Assembly: GCA_907165065.1 (NCBI GenBank)
Contig: OU015523.1
Span: 118,136,246 to 118,200,245, forward strand
DNA: 64,000 nucleotides
Reading direction: 5' to 3'
Source: Caprimulgus europaeus
Lineage: Eukaryota; Chordata; Aves; Caprimulgiformes; Caprimulgidae
Position numbers and translations under genes: made by a program. Shown here piece after piece: positions 38,762 to 51,446 of this stretch (positions are counted from its first letter, which is position 1; each line of letters starts with the position of its first letter). The notes below the pieces were generated by a model. That model had not been told where the DNA came from. It saw nothing but the letters and a program-made list of their open reading frames with translations, and did not search any database.

Positions 38762-41529
38762 GAATATGCCCAAGGATTGTTATTTGGTATCTAAATTTCT
38801 GTCTTCTATTATCTGACAGTGGTATGACTACATGCTACTAAATGTATGTCAATGCACCGGATACAATGAGCTCACAGGATGTTCTGTATCACTGGTATTT
38901 TGAGTAATATTTAATGTGAGTGCATGTATAGTCCCTCTATAAATTTACTTCAACAACCTAATATACCTGACAGGAGCATCAGGCATACCTTGTCTGTGTG
39001 ATGAAAACTAAATCCAAGAGGGGGAAAAGAAAAAAAAAAAAGGCAGAAAAGTCACAGTCCTGTTACATCATCACTATCACCAGCAAGTGAATTTGTTTAT
39101 GGATCAAGACTCACCTTTCCAAACAACCAGATAGAGCTTGTTGCTTTCTGCTGCTGTTACATGTTGTTGCTGATTTTACACCTGCTGTAGAAGGACAAAC
39201 GATGTTTGATCTAGCATAAAGTTAGGACTTGGGCACAGAGGGTGACAGACCAACACAAAACCAATCAAATTAGCTGGAGGTTTGGTCCAGTACTCTGAGG
39301 ACTACAGCTAGATTTCCCGTAACATTGAGCCATAGCCTGTGAGGCTACGCGGTACCACAAGCACAGCAACCTCTTTGCTCAGGGTAGACCTTGAACCTTT
39401 TCAAATTCCTCTAAGAATTCATACTTTCCTTGACTACTCTTAGGAAATAGGACTATCACAGATACTATGTCTGTGCAGGAAAAAAGGAAAACAGCTGAAA
39501 GGGGGAAGGGTTACGTCATGCGTTTGCTTATAACACCAGTAGGAAACCAACAATAAATTTATGCACATGAAGTCATGCTAAGCCTGTTTCCCATCTGCTC
39601 CCATGACAAACATGCTTCCACATGTAACCTCTGCTTGCCTTCCTTTGTGCAGCCCTCACCAAAAGCTTTGGTAAAAGGTTAGTGGATCCCAGAGCAAGGA
39701 CTCTGTACCAACAAGCACATCTCTTGTCCCTAGTGCCAAGTGTTTCCCGATTTTCATGGAGAGATGAGTTCTCATTGTCCCTGCTCTTGAGGTTCACTTT
39801 TGCTACAGTGCCAGGCTTTTGCCTCTTCATCTGCCTCACCACAGTTCAGTCTCCATAGCTGTGGGTCTCACCCTACTTGATGCTGAGAAAGAGAAGGATC
39901 GAGATCTGAAGCACAGGAATTACACCTGTAAGGAGTAATACTTGTGGTCCTTCTTCTCCCTCACACAGACACTATATACCTCCTTTACCAGCAGCCAAAA
40001 CAACAAATGCAGTTTTGCAGGGGTTTTCTCACTGGATTTTTATCTTGGTCCCATTCTTATCACCAGTCTTTTCCCATCCTATGGATGGAGCAGCCTGGAT
40101 GTTTCCCATCCCATCCCCTGCTCTGTAGGGCAGCAGGACTGAATCTTGCTGACCTTCTGAGAAGCCCTTAGCTGCCTCTGGAGATGGATGCAAGCTAAAC
40201 AAAGATTAAGCTAGTTACTTAATGAGCTTAGTGAGGAAAAAGCAACACCAGGATATGCAGCTGACCTTCCATAAAAATCAAACAGTGAATTTCACATAAC
40301 TGCCTGAACACCTCCTGTCATTAGTTGGCAAACAATACAGAGCTACATAGTGACTGCAAAATCTGTTCATCGAACCATATCAAGCATGAACAAATTCATA
40401 AACACTGTCATCTGACTGCAAACATTTCAGGAAGAGAGGAAAAGCAAGCCATATTTTTTTTTTACCTAATAAATTGTTTACTAGTAAAAATTTGTGAAAA
40501 TGCAGCTATGGAAGAAATACACAATATCATCTTTTATGTGAAGAAAATTATCTGAGTCCATCCAAGGTTATAGTATTAATCGAGTACAGAGATAAATATT
40601 TTAAAGGTTTATCCAAGAGTTTCAGTCTCAGTGCAAAGGTCAATGAAGGTACAAAGCTTCAAATGCTGTGTATACATCTATGGTTACAAGCATAAAGGGT
40701 GAAACTACTTCATATCTGGCCAGAGCACAGTCTTCCAAAAGAATATTTTGCTGTGAATAGCTCTGAATATCTGTTTTCTAGGTGGTTGCTTTTCTCTGCA
40801 TAATATTTAATTAACAGCACCTAATTTTTCTCACTCCTTAGAGTCCAAAAATTAAAGTAGCATGATGATAATCCACATGAAATGGAGACTGTGCAGCACA
40901 GTAATAATTTCCAGGAACTTTTCGGTAGTTTTCTATATTCTAAAGAGGCAAAAAGTAGATTTTAATTTTGGATCATTTAACTAACTATCTAAATGTCATG
41001 CCTATATTGATGGCTAGCATTTTCTTGGAGGGGTATGTTAGCCTAAAATTTCACAAATACCACCACTCAAATTTAGAAGAATGTATTTTGGAAGACCTCA
41101 GCCTGCTGAGGTTAGACATTGCTAGGTATATCACTACACACCCTGACATTTGAAATCGGGCCCTCATATAGGTGCTTCTATGAATGATGTGTGCCTTTGA
41201 AAATTTAAGACTTCCTCATGACTGGCTAATCCATGTTTTCATTTTTAAAATGCCACTTTTATCGTTTTAAAGTGTTAATTAAAAAAACCCAACAAAACAC
41301 ACAAAACAAAAAAACCCCAAGGTCCCCAAGACCTAATATGTAATATAGAAACCTTGGAAGTGTTCTGTAACCTACCTGGGAAGAAGAAATGGCTTGAAAT
41401 AGCCATGATTTTGTTTTACTGTTTTTACAGATGCTTAGGTGTATGCAACACCTTGCATTCGGTGTAAACATCTAGGCTATAAAGGGAGTGTTTAGGGCTT
41501 CATGGCCCTATGTATCTTACAGAAACATT
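38762..41529. other. Unique non-coding DNA
   Basis: No gene or interspersed repeat recognised. Several A-rich simple tracts are present, including one near 39031-39043 and an A/C-rich stretch near 41281-41320. The open frames here (up to 89 codons) have no familiar motif. Confidence 0.6.
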
Positions 41530-41682
41530 GAATCATAGAATCATAGAGTGGTATGGGTTGGAAGAGACCATAAAGATCATCCAGTTCCAACCCCTCTGCC
41601 ATGAGCAGGGACACCTTCCACTAGACCAGGTTGCTCAAAGCCCCATCCAGCCTGGCCTTGAACATTTCCAGGGAGGGGGCAT
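41530..41682 (-). mobile_element. CR1 LINE 3' end, reverse orientation
   Basis: On the plus strand it reads AATCATAGAATCATAGAGTG, GGTTGGAAGAGACCATAAAG, a CCAGTTCCAACCCCTCTGCC box, then GGACACCTTCCACTAGACCA and TTGCTCAAAGCCCCATCCAG. It ends near CATTTCCAGGGAGGGGGCAT. It is the reverse of the type seen at 51447-51764, and well preserved, so likely a relatively younger copy. Confidence 0.95.
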
Positions 41683-42649
41683 ATAAGAATGTGATTCCTT
41701 TTAGGATCTTGCAGTTGCTAATGTGTTCTCACCATCTGATGGGAAGGTGTGCAAACTCCACCTTGCCCAGCTCACAACTGTCTTATGGGGCAGAGACAGC
41801 CTGGCAGCAGGAAATTTGGAAGAAACTGAAGGAGGTAGAGGAGAAAGCAGATGAGCATAGAAGAGGTTGGAAAGTTGGGAAGAGCTGGCAGATGCTGATG
41901 TTCCCTCCTTGACTGCACTGCTGCCAGTCTGATCACTCTGCCCATGAAGGCTTCACTCCAGGGTGGTAGCAGGGTCCTGAAATCCAGGGTGGACCCAGAA
42001 TCAACCTGAGGACAGGCTACATGAGGGAAAAATAGAGAAGGCTGTAATGAAGATACCACAGCTTTGCATTGTCCCTCAGTGCACTGCGCATCTAGGAAGA
42101 GACCAGATAAATGAGATTGAATGCTAGAACTATTCCTCTTTTCATTCCAAATCATACTCTCCCACTACAGTTTTCTCACTTACAACACAAATTGTTGCTT
42201 GTTTCTTAAGAAATTGCTTGTTGGGGTTTTGTAAAATGCCTTAAGACCCCTGTCTGAAAGGTGGTGCAGAAATGCAAATCGTTTCTACTTTTCTTTGAAA
42301 CACTGGGATGTAATCAGTAGACAAATGCAGACAAGCCCCAAAGGCTTGTATCAACCAATGAATCCTTTCTTAAAAAAACCTATGGCAGCATGTGAAATGT
42401 GAGTAAAAAGAATGTTGGTGGAAACAAGTGATAAATGATGGGATGAGTGGATCTGAACGGCTCTATCAATTACACTGAAAATAAAACTAATGAAACCCAG
42501 TCACATACATAAATACATTAGTTCTAGTCATATATCTACTTAAAAATCAAAGAAAAAAACACTGAATCCAATACATTTCAGCAAGAAACCAGTTTCTACC
42601 ATTAATTTTCTGGAAGATCTTCTGCTGAATGGATTTGCATCAGCATGCA
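41683..42649. other. Unique non-coding DNA between CR1 copies
   Basis: No recognised gene. A 127-codon minus-strand frame at 41772-42155 has no familiar domain and is of a length expected about once by chance in this window. Confidence 0.6.
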
Positions 42650-43184
42650 ATTATACCACCTCTACTCGACACTTTTTAGGCCACAGCTGGAATACTGTGT
42701 CCCGTTTTAACTCCCTCTCTGGGACAAAAGAAACATTAAGAAATTGGAGAGAGTCCAGAGGAGGGTCATGAAAATGATTAGAGGCTGGAGAACCTGATGA
42801 AGAAAGGTTGAAGGAATTGACTTTGTTCAGCCTAGAGAAAAGAAGGCTTAAGGGCATCTAATTACTGTCATCCAACACCTGAAAGTTCATTATAGGGAAG
42901 ATGGAGATGCTCTCTTCAAGAGATGCACACTGACAGAAAAAGAACTAAGGGACATGACTTGCTTTGGGGGAAATTCCATCTGGATATAAGAAATAAAAAA
43001 TAATCACCATGAGATCAATTAAACATTAGAAAAGGTCACCCTGCAAAGTGGTGGAATTGCCCTTGTTGGAAATACTGAAGACTTGACCTGACAAGGATAA
43101 CCTAATCTAAGGCCCTGCTTTGGCCACAGAGTTGGACAAGAAGATGTCCCTTCCAGTATGATCTTTGCTGTGATTCTGTGATTT
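42650..43184 (+). mobile_element. CR1 LINE, 5'-truncated, decayed ORF2 end
   Basis: Sense CR1 remnant of about 535 bases. It includes ACCTCTACTCGACAC, GGAATACTGTGTCCCGTTTT, GGAGAGAGTCCAGAGGAGGG, GTTCAGCCTAGAGAAAAGAA, a GGGAAGATGGAGATGCTCTC segment, and a 3' end with GTTGGACAAGAAGATGTCCC and TGCTGTGATTCTGTGATT. These correspond to the SALVRPHLEYC-to-end region of CR1 ORF2, but frameshifts and stops prevent any intact frame. It has moderate divergence. Confidence 0.94.
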
Positions 43185-46100
43185 ATAGCTATGCAATGAT
43201 TGCTAAACAGAAGAAATGTTTGACGGTGTAATAAGGAAAAGTCATTCTTTACTGATTTGGGGCATACTTTCTGAAAGCTATGCTCCGTATATTTCAAAAG
43301 CAGTCTATTAGTTATTAAATATTTGATTATATTTCAACAGAAGAGCCAGCCTGAATAATTTAAAGGGATTTCAAGAAAAATTTGTTAACAAAATGCCTAC
43401 TCATTTATCACCAAAAAACTTTTTTTTTTTTCCTCTTGAGAGCCACTGTAATTCAGACTCTATTTCTCTAACTTTCTCTATGCATTGTACAGTTTGAGAG
43501 GAATGGAAATTTTATTGTCACTGTCAGTGTAAGTAAAAAGAAATACTCGAGACTGATCTCTGGAGAATACCAAAACAGATGCTAATAAATTTAAATAAAT
43601 ATTTCCAGGGCATAATGACATAACAAACAGCACCCAAAGTCATTTGTGCTGTTGGTATTTCTGTGTGCTTTTAATTTTGCAACTAATTATTTCAGACAAT
43701 CTAGTCAAATACCTTTGAGAGGTATGAAGAAACAACTTCAATTTATTTAAGTTCATCAAGGGTAAAAGAGAAAAAAAACAATAATGGGAATATTCCCAGA
43801 CCTAATTTTGTGGATAATGAACAAAGTACTCTCCTCTCTATATATGAGTTTTACAGAGGGAAAATATGTTCTCAGCATGTTAAACCACAACTGTATCACC
43901 AGAATCAGCCTAAAGTGATACAATAATAATCTTTATACAAGGGAAATGGTCTAATTTTCCCTGTAAGTCAGTGAAAAAGGTAAAGGGAGACCCAGCATTG
44001 TCCCCACCAGATGTCTGAAGGGAAAGGACAGCTTCTGCAAGTTTCCTTTTTTCAAGCCTGAATAGACAATTCCTGTTCCAGGGATGCATATAGGGATCCT
44101 CTTTTTACACCCGTCAGCAGTGTTGGTGCTGTCAAGTTGTATCAGACAGCAGTATGTGTGAAAGACAGAATGCATCCTCTGGGAGCTGCCAGTTATCGAG
44201 TGGTTTTCCTCAAGCCCTTCATTTACCCAAAAGCTATAGTCTAAAGAAACACAACTGAAATCACAAGTCCTGAATTTCCCTTCCACCAATATTGCTTATA
44301 CAACTTTGGCAGTTCAGAGAGGCTTGGAGTTGCTCCCTTGTGAATGAAAGTGTAACTTTTGTTTATAAATTTGAGAAGATGGTACAGAAATAATTGAACA
44401 TATTATGAGTTGTGCCCATTTTCTAATTATTAGTAATATGAAGGCAGGCTGGTTTTTGTGAATTATTCACTTGTCTCCTATTCTGCAAGCAAATATCACA
44501 ATAAATTTAAATGACAAACTGAGTAACATATCAGAGATCAGGATTTAAATTTAAAATGCCAGAAAGAATTTCCACCATCATCTGTTAAAATACACTGTGA
44601 AAGAGTAGTACCAGATAAGCGCTACCCATGGGAAGGACCCATCTAAATTAAGATTTAGACATAAATCTCAAGTCAGCAAAGATGGCATTTTACTTTCTGG
44701 GACTGCCCAGCCACATAAACACCTAAGCTTACCTAGAACTTCTCCAGTTGGCCAGAAGGTCCCCTGTGGTCATCTGCACCTGGTTCGGCATGCCAACAGA
44801 ACAGGACCCTGAATGGATGAAGTGTTTCATGTGTCCTGTTGGCTCCTTGTGTTTTCAGTTGACAAATGCACACCTAACCAGAGCAGCCTGGAAAGGGCTG
44901 TGTTCCCAACACACCCAGGAGGGTATATAGTGCACAAAAACTCATTCCTGATTGACGTACCTAAAGGCACATGCCTTAATCTGGATTCCACCCTAGAACA
45001 GTTGTACTTCTCAATTGTGATTATTATCTAAATATTTCCCCTTGTCTATTTTGTCAAGTTCTTAATATAGTTCTAAAGTCATTAGAGCAAACAAGGTAGT
45101 AATAATAAACATCACTGTAAAAAATGTGGTGTGAAAAACTTCTGAAGTGTAAGATAACATAGAAACATTTTTTAAAAAATCTTATTTCTGAGTTATAACT
45201 CTCCATGTAGATGGTTTCCTTTCGTTTAACCAAAATATTAAACAGTCACTAATAGAACCTGGCTATGCATTAAACATAAAAAGTCCTGCAGTTGCCAAAA
45301 AGTCTGAAATAATCTAACCCATATGTCAGATACTCTTAGACACTCAGCATTTCTGAATATAAAATTTTTATATTATCAGGGATAAACAACTACATCAAAG
45401 CCTCAGCTTAGTTTAGTATCAAGTAATATGAACACAGGAACCGCTGTGCTGAATCAGAGAGGTAGTCCTTCATGTAAGTGCTTTAACATAGTGAGAGAGA
45501 CATCCCAAAGGGAACACAGTTGCTGTCTCTCCCAGAACTCTCCTGAGTTTCACAGTATTTGAACTGTTCTTTAAGCTTCAGCACTGTATTCTCTGATTAC
45601 ATGAAAATGTGAATTCTAATAAAATCATTGTAGGTTTTTAGTCTTCATCACAATGAGCTTCCTGGCTTGTTCGTAAGTGAGAGATGCATTTCTCTCTCCA
45701 TATACCATCTTTCCACTGCTGCTTCCTGATGAACCTGGTATATTTTCTGGGATATGTTCTATCCTCAGCATACAGATCCTGACTTTCTCTACAGATACAT
45801 GTGGAGTCTCTCCCCAAAGAACCTCCCACTTTCTCCTCCATTTTCAGATACCCACTAAGTCCTTCAACAGCCCCCAGTCCTCCTTTAGACACACACAGTA
45901 TGGACAGGCATCAACACCACCCTACAACAGAAGTCTAAAAGTTATTGATTTTTAAACAAATTTAAATTTTTTGGGGGGTTGGCTAGTGTTCTTCCTGCTG
46001 TAAATAAGTAAGTTAAAAGTACAAATAGAGCATGAAATTATATTGAAAGTCATGGTTGCTGTGCCATTATTGTTAATGTCATGGAGTATCTAAGGAAGCA

Positions 46101-46811
46101 CAGCATAGACCTTCCAATACAATGGATGATATAGGCAATTTTAAAATTCAAGCTCATCAACTTAAATTCCATTCCATATGGATTAATTTGTGTTAACTGT
46201 CAATCACATGTCAATCTCCAAAGACAAACTCACAGCTCTGGAAAAATCTGATCTGAAATTGGGAAGTCATGAAAGCAGTGTGGAAAGTAGATCCACAGTA
46301 TAAGGGTGCAGCTTGTCCAAACTCATCATCATTTGTCCTCTGACACAACCTTACCTCAGAGGTAGATCTGAAGCATTCTCAAAAAACCTAATTAATTTAC
46401 ATTAAAATTACTTTGTGCTACTAAACCCAGAACATCTAAAACGTAACATAATTTTTTCTCAACATAGCTTATATTATCTCCTTGGGATATAGGTAAGTCA
46501 TGAAAAAAGTAACTTTCTGGACATATAATTCTTAACAGAATTTGCTGGAGACCTCAAACATGTTTCCTTCACAGCCGTTGAACTCCACTGAATTTAATGT
46601 TATTTCTCTTGGTGAAGGAGTGGAAATGGAACTGCAAAGAGAGCACTGAGCATTTCATAGGTCTTCAAGCTCTGCTGCTTCAGTCCTCCTATGGAGGAAC
46701 AACTGCTGTTTGCAGACTCTTATGCATCTGTAAGAATGAATGTGTTGGGTTATGGGCATTGAGAGAAAATCTCCCAAACAAGCATTGTATCTCTACTATT
46801 GGTTCTGAGAT
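43185..46811. other. Unique non-coding DNA
   Basis: AT-rich sequence with no recognised gene. T12 at 43420-43431 is the main simple tract. A short segment at 45426-45470 may be an ancient interspersed repeat and is listed as a finding. Open frames reach 112 codons (43951-44289, minus) and have no familiar features. Confidence 0.55.
43420..43431 (+). repeat. T12 homopolymer
   Basis: Twelve consecutive T in unique sequence. Confidence 0.75.
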
Positions 46812-47190
46812 GAAAAAAAGAAAAAGAAAAAGAAAAAGAAAAAGAAAAAGAAAAAGAAAAAGAAAAAGAAAAAGAAAAAGAAAAAGAAAAAGAAAAAGAA
46901 AAAGAAAAAGAAAAAGAAAAAGAAAAAGAAAAAGAAAAAAGAGAAAAGAAAAAAGAGAAAAGAAGAGAAAAGAAAAGAAGAGAAAAGAAAAGAAGAGAAA
47001 AGAAAAGAAAAGAAAAGAAAAGAAAAGAAAAGAAAAGAAAAGAAAAGAAAAGAAAAGAAAAGAAAAGAAAAGAAAAGAAAAGAAAAGAAAAGAAAAGAAA
47101 AGAAAAGAAAAGAAAAGAAAAGAAAAGAAAAGAAAAGAAGAGAAAAGAAGAGAAAAGAAGAGAAAAGAAGAGAAAAGAAAAGAAAAGAAG
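46812..47190 (+). repeat. 379-base pure purine microsatellite, (AAAAAG)n then (AAAAG)n
   Basis: No pyrimidine occurs between the T at 46811 and the T at 47191. The left third is a hexamer AAAAAG array (about 46813-46938). A transition zone with AGAGAAAAG units follows, then a long clean AAAAG pentamer core (about 46996-47135), then a right-hand section where AGAAG units interrupt the pentamer regularly to 47190. The open frames that cross it, Lys-Arg repeats on plus and Ser/Phe-rich repeats on all minus frames, are by-products of a repeat lacking stop codons and are not genes. Such homopurine mirror repeats can form triplex (H-) DNA. Confidence 0.97.
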
Positions 47191-49782
47191 TGACTGTGGA
47201 CAACTTTTCACAGCACCACTAAGAAATACTACTGGACTTTTTGAACTTAACTGTCAGGGAGAATTGTTTTTGGATTCAGTAAACCATTTATCCTTTACCT
47301 TATTTAAGCAATAGAACAGAGAAACAACAAGCAGGATGAATAAATAAAAGCTTTAAGACCAGATGTCCCCTTTAAGTTTTTTTTCCCTGGATGAAGGGTT
47401 GTTGGCAACCCTGGAGAATGACTGTTATCAAGATGGAGAAAGTCATACCCTACCCACTGAGGAATAAGCCCATGGAAAAGACCACTTAATGCCAGGGCAG
47501 ACATTGCCCCATCACTCCTCAGCACAAGGAACAGAAGCAAGCTTTACAGCCATACACCTTAGGAATTCAACAGAGCTTCTGTGGGACAGCAGGACACTGC
47601 TTTCTCCTTCACAGGGTCCCTAGATATCTACCCTGAGCTTCTACAGATGGATAAAATAATGTCAAAAATATTATCCCATCAATGCTTCACCTGACTATCT
47701 ACTCGGTTCCCCTTTTGGGAATATGCTGAAATTTTGCATTTTCCAAATAAGCATACCTTCTTCAAAGTTCAGCTGTCATCTCATCCTCCATGTAGTTCAA
47801 GACTTTGTCTGCAAAGATTAAGCTTAACAAAATACAAAGAAGTCAGATGCACTCATCTTTCAAAGCTATGCTACTGTGGTTAAAAACCATCTCGTCTGAG
47901 AGGTCCTAACAGCAGTCATCTCCTTACATGTCACCTCCTGATATTTCTGTATGAAACTAGATTCCTTATACGGATAGAATTCAGTCTCATTTCTCATTAT
48001 TCTATAAGCTACAGGATATATGAGCACAGCTTGGTATGGAAAAATATTTAACAATAAAATCTGTAGTAGAAATACTTCTCATTTAAGTACATTTGTATTT
48101 TGTTTTCCCCCCTTTTTATTTTTAGTATTTGATGGCACAGTAAAGCCCACATTTCTCAGTGTCAATAATCAAGAAGGTTGCACTCTGAAAAGTGTGCAAG
48201 TGTGCAAAGACTTTTTGTTACATTTTGCTACCCATGTTGTTGTTTTTTTAGTGGCTTTTCATTTAGTAGCTTAACTCCTATCCACCTTTTTAACGATAGG
48301 TGCAGGTCCGTTCAAGGTGATGATGAAGACAACAGTGAAAACAATTTAATAAAATCCACCATTTGTAATATTGATCAACACTTTCCTGTTTGCTACAAGC
48401 AGAAAGAGAAACCAGCAATGTATTTCATTGGAATTCAATGCTTGTGAAAACTGAAAAAAATGAGTTGCTATGGTCAGCATGAAACAGGAAAAAAACCCAT
48501 TATTGCTCACTCTTGATTTCTCCAAACATTTTTGGCACTAACACATCAAGACACTAATTCACAGAAAGACTTATTGCCCCTTGTTCTAAATTCACAAGTA
48601 AGGCTCATTCCTGACTCACTTGCCTATTTCTTTATGCTTTTTATGTCCTTTACAACTTGCCTATTGTTCCATAGGAACAGTGAACAGATTTAATCTGCAG
48701 CCTAACATTTATAGTATAAAAAAATACCTCTGGGTAAACTTCACTTGAACAAAAAAACAGAAAAGAAAGTTCCCAATATCTGATAATATCAGCCTCTTTT
48801 CTGCCTTCACTTGATATTTCTTCACTGTGCAAAGAAAGGGAAACTGGAAAGGAAGAGAGAACAAAAGAAATCCTTCCATGTTTTCCCTTTTAAAAACAAC
48901 TGCTTTTCATACCAAATAATAATAATTCACCTTCCTATCTGTAATTCACCTTTTCTGGCAAGTGTATTACAAGTTAATGAAACAAAGGAAAAATGAAGTT
49001 ACATTACATTATTTACTGCTGTAAAGGTGCTAGAATAAATTCTAGTAGCCTTGAATATAGCAATTTATTTTTCTTCAGAATGTAAACACTGACATATTCT
49101 GGTTTCCTGTGTCTCATTTACTCTTCCAGTATATTTATCTACACATAAAACTTAATAAATAGGTACTCTGATACTAGAAGGAGCTCCTGCTCAAGGAAAA
49201 CTCTTACCAATAGACAGAAATCCTTATCATATAACTTGCAGAGCATCTCAGTTATTAATAAACTACCCAACCGATGGTTAACTCCTGACTGCTGCCACCT
49301 CTACTGGTGGTGAAGAGGCAAGTCATTTCACTTAGTGCTTCCTAGAATCTGTTACTATATGGTTGTCATTTTACGTAAAACACGGCTAAAATACTTACCA
49401 TGAAAACATTAAGGGTCTTTTAAACAATGAGCTATTTCATAGCTAAACTGCATTAACAAAGCTTCTTTAACTGTGAGACAACCAAGCATAATTCATAGCT
49501 TTCTTTTGTTATCTACAAATGTATTTCCTTGCTAGGTCTTACAGCATGACCAAATATTACAATATTTGCCATCTGCTGAAAGTAAGTTCCACTCTCAAGT
49601 GATCTTAACCGTTGGTTAAAAAAACTGTCTGGAGCTTGTATGTGCTCTGTGTTGTCCAAACCACATAACCTGAGAATGTAATATCTGATAGTAGCAACTC
49701 CAAGGTGAATGAATATTATTTTTCCATCTGACATGTCTGTGAGACACAAGCTTTAATGCCCTTATATTCTCCAGCACGTGAG
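47191..49782. other. Unique non-coding DNA
   Basis: No gene or interspersed repeat recognised; frames are at most 89 codons. AT-rich throughout. Confidence 0.6.
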
Positions 49783-50345
49783 CAAGATTCTACCCCTCTG
49801 CTCTGCTCTGGTGAGACCCCACCTGTATCCAGCTCTGGAGTTCTAAGCACAGGAAAGACAGGGATCTGTTAGAGCAGAGCCAGGGGAGGGACACAAAAAT
49901 CATCAGAGGGATGGAACACCTCTCCTATGAAGAAAGGCTGAGACAGTTGGGGCTGTTCAGCCTGGAGATGAGAAGGTTCCAGGGAGACCTTATTTGGACC
50001 TTTCAATATTTAAAGGAGTTCCATAAGAAAGATGGGGACAGACTTTTTAGCAGGGCCTGTAGTGATAGGACAAGGGATAATGGTTTTAAAATAAAAGAGG
50101 GGAGATTTAGACTAGATGTAAGGAAGAAATTTTTTTACACTAACGGTGGTGAAACACTGGCCCAGACTGCTCAGAGAGGAAGTAGAAGCTCCATCCCTGG
50201 AAACATTCAGGGTCAGGTTGGATGGAGCTCTGAGCAACCTGATCTAGTTGAAGAGGTCCCTGCTCATGGCAGGGGGCTTGGACTGCATGACCTTTGGAGG
50301 TCCCTTCCAGTCCACACTATATCAGGATTTTATGATTCTATGATT
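49783..50345 (+). mobile_element. CR1 LINE, 5'-truncated, partial ORF2 C-terminus
   Basis: Sense CR1 copy of about 560 bases. The nucleotide blocks GTGAGACCCCACCTGTATCC and AAAAATCATCAGAGGGATGG lead into a partly open frame. Visible peptide blocks are MEHLSYEERLRQLGLFSLEM, FQYLKEFHKKDGDRLFSRAC and RTRDNGFKIKEGRFRLDVRK, the usual CR1 ORF2 end. A frameshift near 50140-50160 moves the expected HWNRLP-like block out of frame. The 3' end has CTCATGGCAGGGGGCTTGGA, then CTTTGGAGGTCCCTTCCAGT, and finishes TTATGATTCTATGATT. It is better preserved than most copies here but not functional. Confidence 0.95.
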
Positions 50346-50869
50346 TTTATCTCTGGATGAAGGTACAGGACCTAAATGAAGCTCATATGGTAAATCTGGT
50401 ATAGCCAGGAAGAACTTAGAGCTTCTGGTTTTTAGACTTGCCTGCTGATTGTACCATCTAACTGAGAGCAGTCAAATATCAGCAGAGCAAATGTTCCCCT
50501 GTATGGCATCAGCAATAGTTTATAAAATGAGACGTGAACTGCAAATACATTGTTGTAGCAGATACAAAGGCTTGATGATAATCATTCTTCACAATGTGAT
50601 AAAATAACATTGAAGAAAAAATGCATAATTTGAAATAACAAAGAAGTGCTGGCATTCCTATAGGACTTTTCTCCCTGAAAGTACAAACTAGTATAGTACC
50701 TCTAAGTGAACTTTCAAAACAACTCATGGTTAACATAGTCCTGCAAGCATGAGCGAGAACAAAGGTAAGCAGGTAATGTAGAAAACTTTAAGAATCCCAC
50801 CAGGAACGTTTCAAATCTTGTTCATTATGTTTATAAATAATTCAGAAATGCACAGAAACTACATCCAGG
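50346..50869. other. Unique non-coding DNA
   Basis: AT-rich sequence with no recognised gene or repeat, between the CR1 at 49783-50345 and the CpG-dense segment. Confidence 0.55.
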
Positions 50870-51175
50870 AGATGTATACACGTGGGCACAGGACCGCAGA
50901 ATACAAAGTGACGCACTCCTGCGAGAAGGAACACACAGACTAAGAAATCTACTTAAAAACGCAGACACAATGTACGAGGCTTTCTTGAGAAAGCAAATTG
51001 TAGATTGCTCTGCTAATGACAAGTGTTACATAAAGACCATCCTCGGCGGCCTGGCAGGCATTTGTTCGGGAAGGCGTGCTGCGTGCTGACTCACGCGGCT
51101 GGGACTGCCCTTAGGGCTTCTGCGAGTCCCGGCGGTATGTATATAGCATAACTCTGGAGCGAGGGAGAGGATGGA
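50870..51175. promoter_or_regulatory. CpG-dense segment with promoter-like motifs (possible promoter or solo LTR)
   Basis: About 20 CpGs lie in some 300 bases, against a window where CpG is rare. They are densest at 51046-51136. An AP-1 consensus TGACTCA is at 51087-51093, and a TATA-like TATATAG is at 51140-51146, in an order compatible with a plus-strand promoter starting near 51170. No coding exon is recognised downstream; the next feature is a CR1 copy at 51447. It could be a promoter of an unannotated non-coding transcript, or the regulatory half of an old solo LTR. No flanking TG...CA ends with a target duplication were found. Whether it is active cannot be told from sequence. Confidence 0.3.
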
Positions 51176-51446
51176 TGGGTACATTAGCAAGGAAGGTAGG
51201 AGGGAAGATAACTAGAGGTGTAGTATGCTGAGATATAAACATCATCCTAAAGCACTTTCTCTGTCAAGTGCACCATTCCTCTTTAATAATTGTATTGCAA
51301 CATCAGGGCAACACAGGAATTTGTTGACAAAATGATGACTTAAAAGCAGGTCCCCAGAGCACTGGGCTGGCGTTGGACTGCTGCGTGCTTATACTGGTCC
51401 CCAGGCAGGTTGTTGAGACAAGAGTGGGCAATGGTGTGGGAACAGT

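Noticed and set aside
46597-47193. 198-codon plus-strand frame of Lys-Arg repeats, and long Ser/Phe-rich minus-strand frames
   Set aside because: They exist because the AAAAAG/AAAAG repeat has no stop codon in these frames. Unit length and purity show a microsatellite, not a protein.
49911-50360. 149-codon frame as a host gene
   Set aside because: The peptide blocks are the CR1 ORF2 end, and the frame runs into a shifted portion of the same element.
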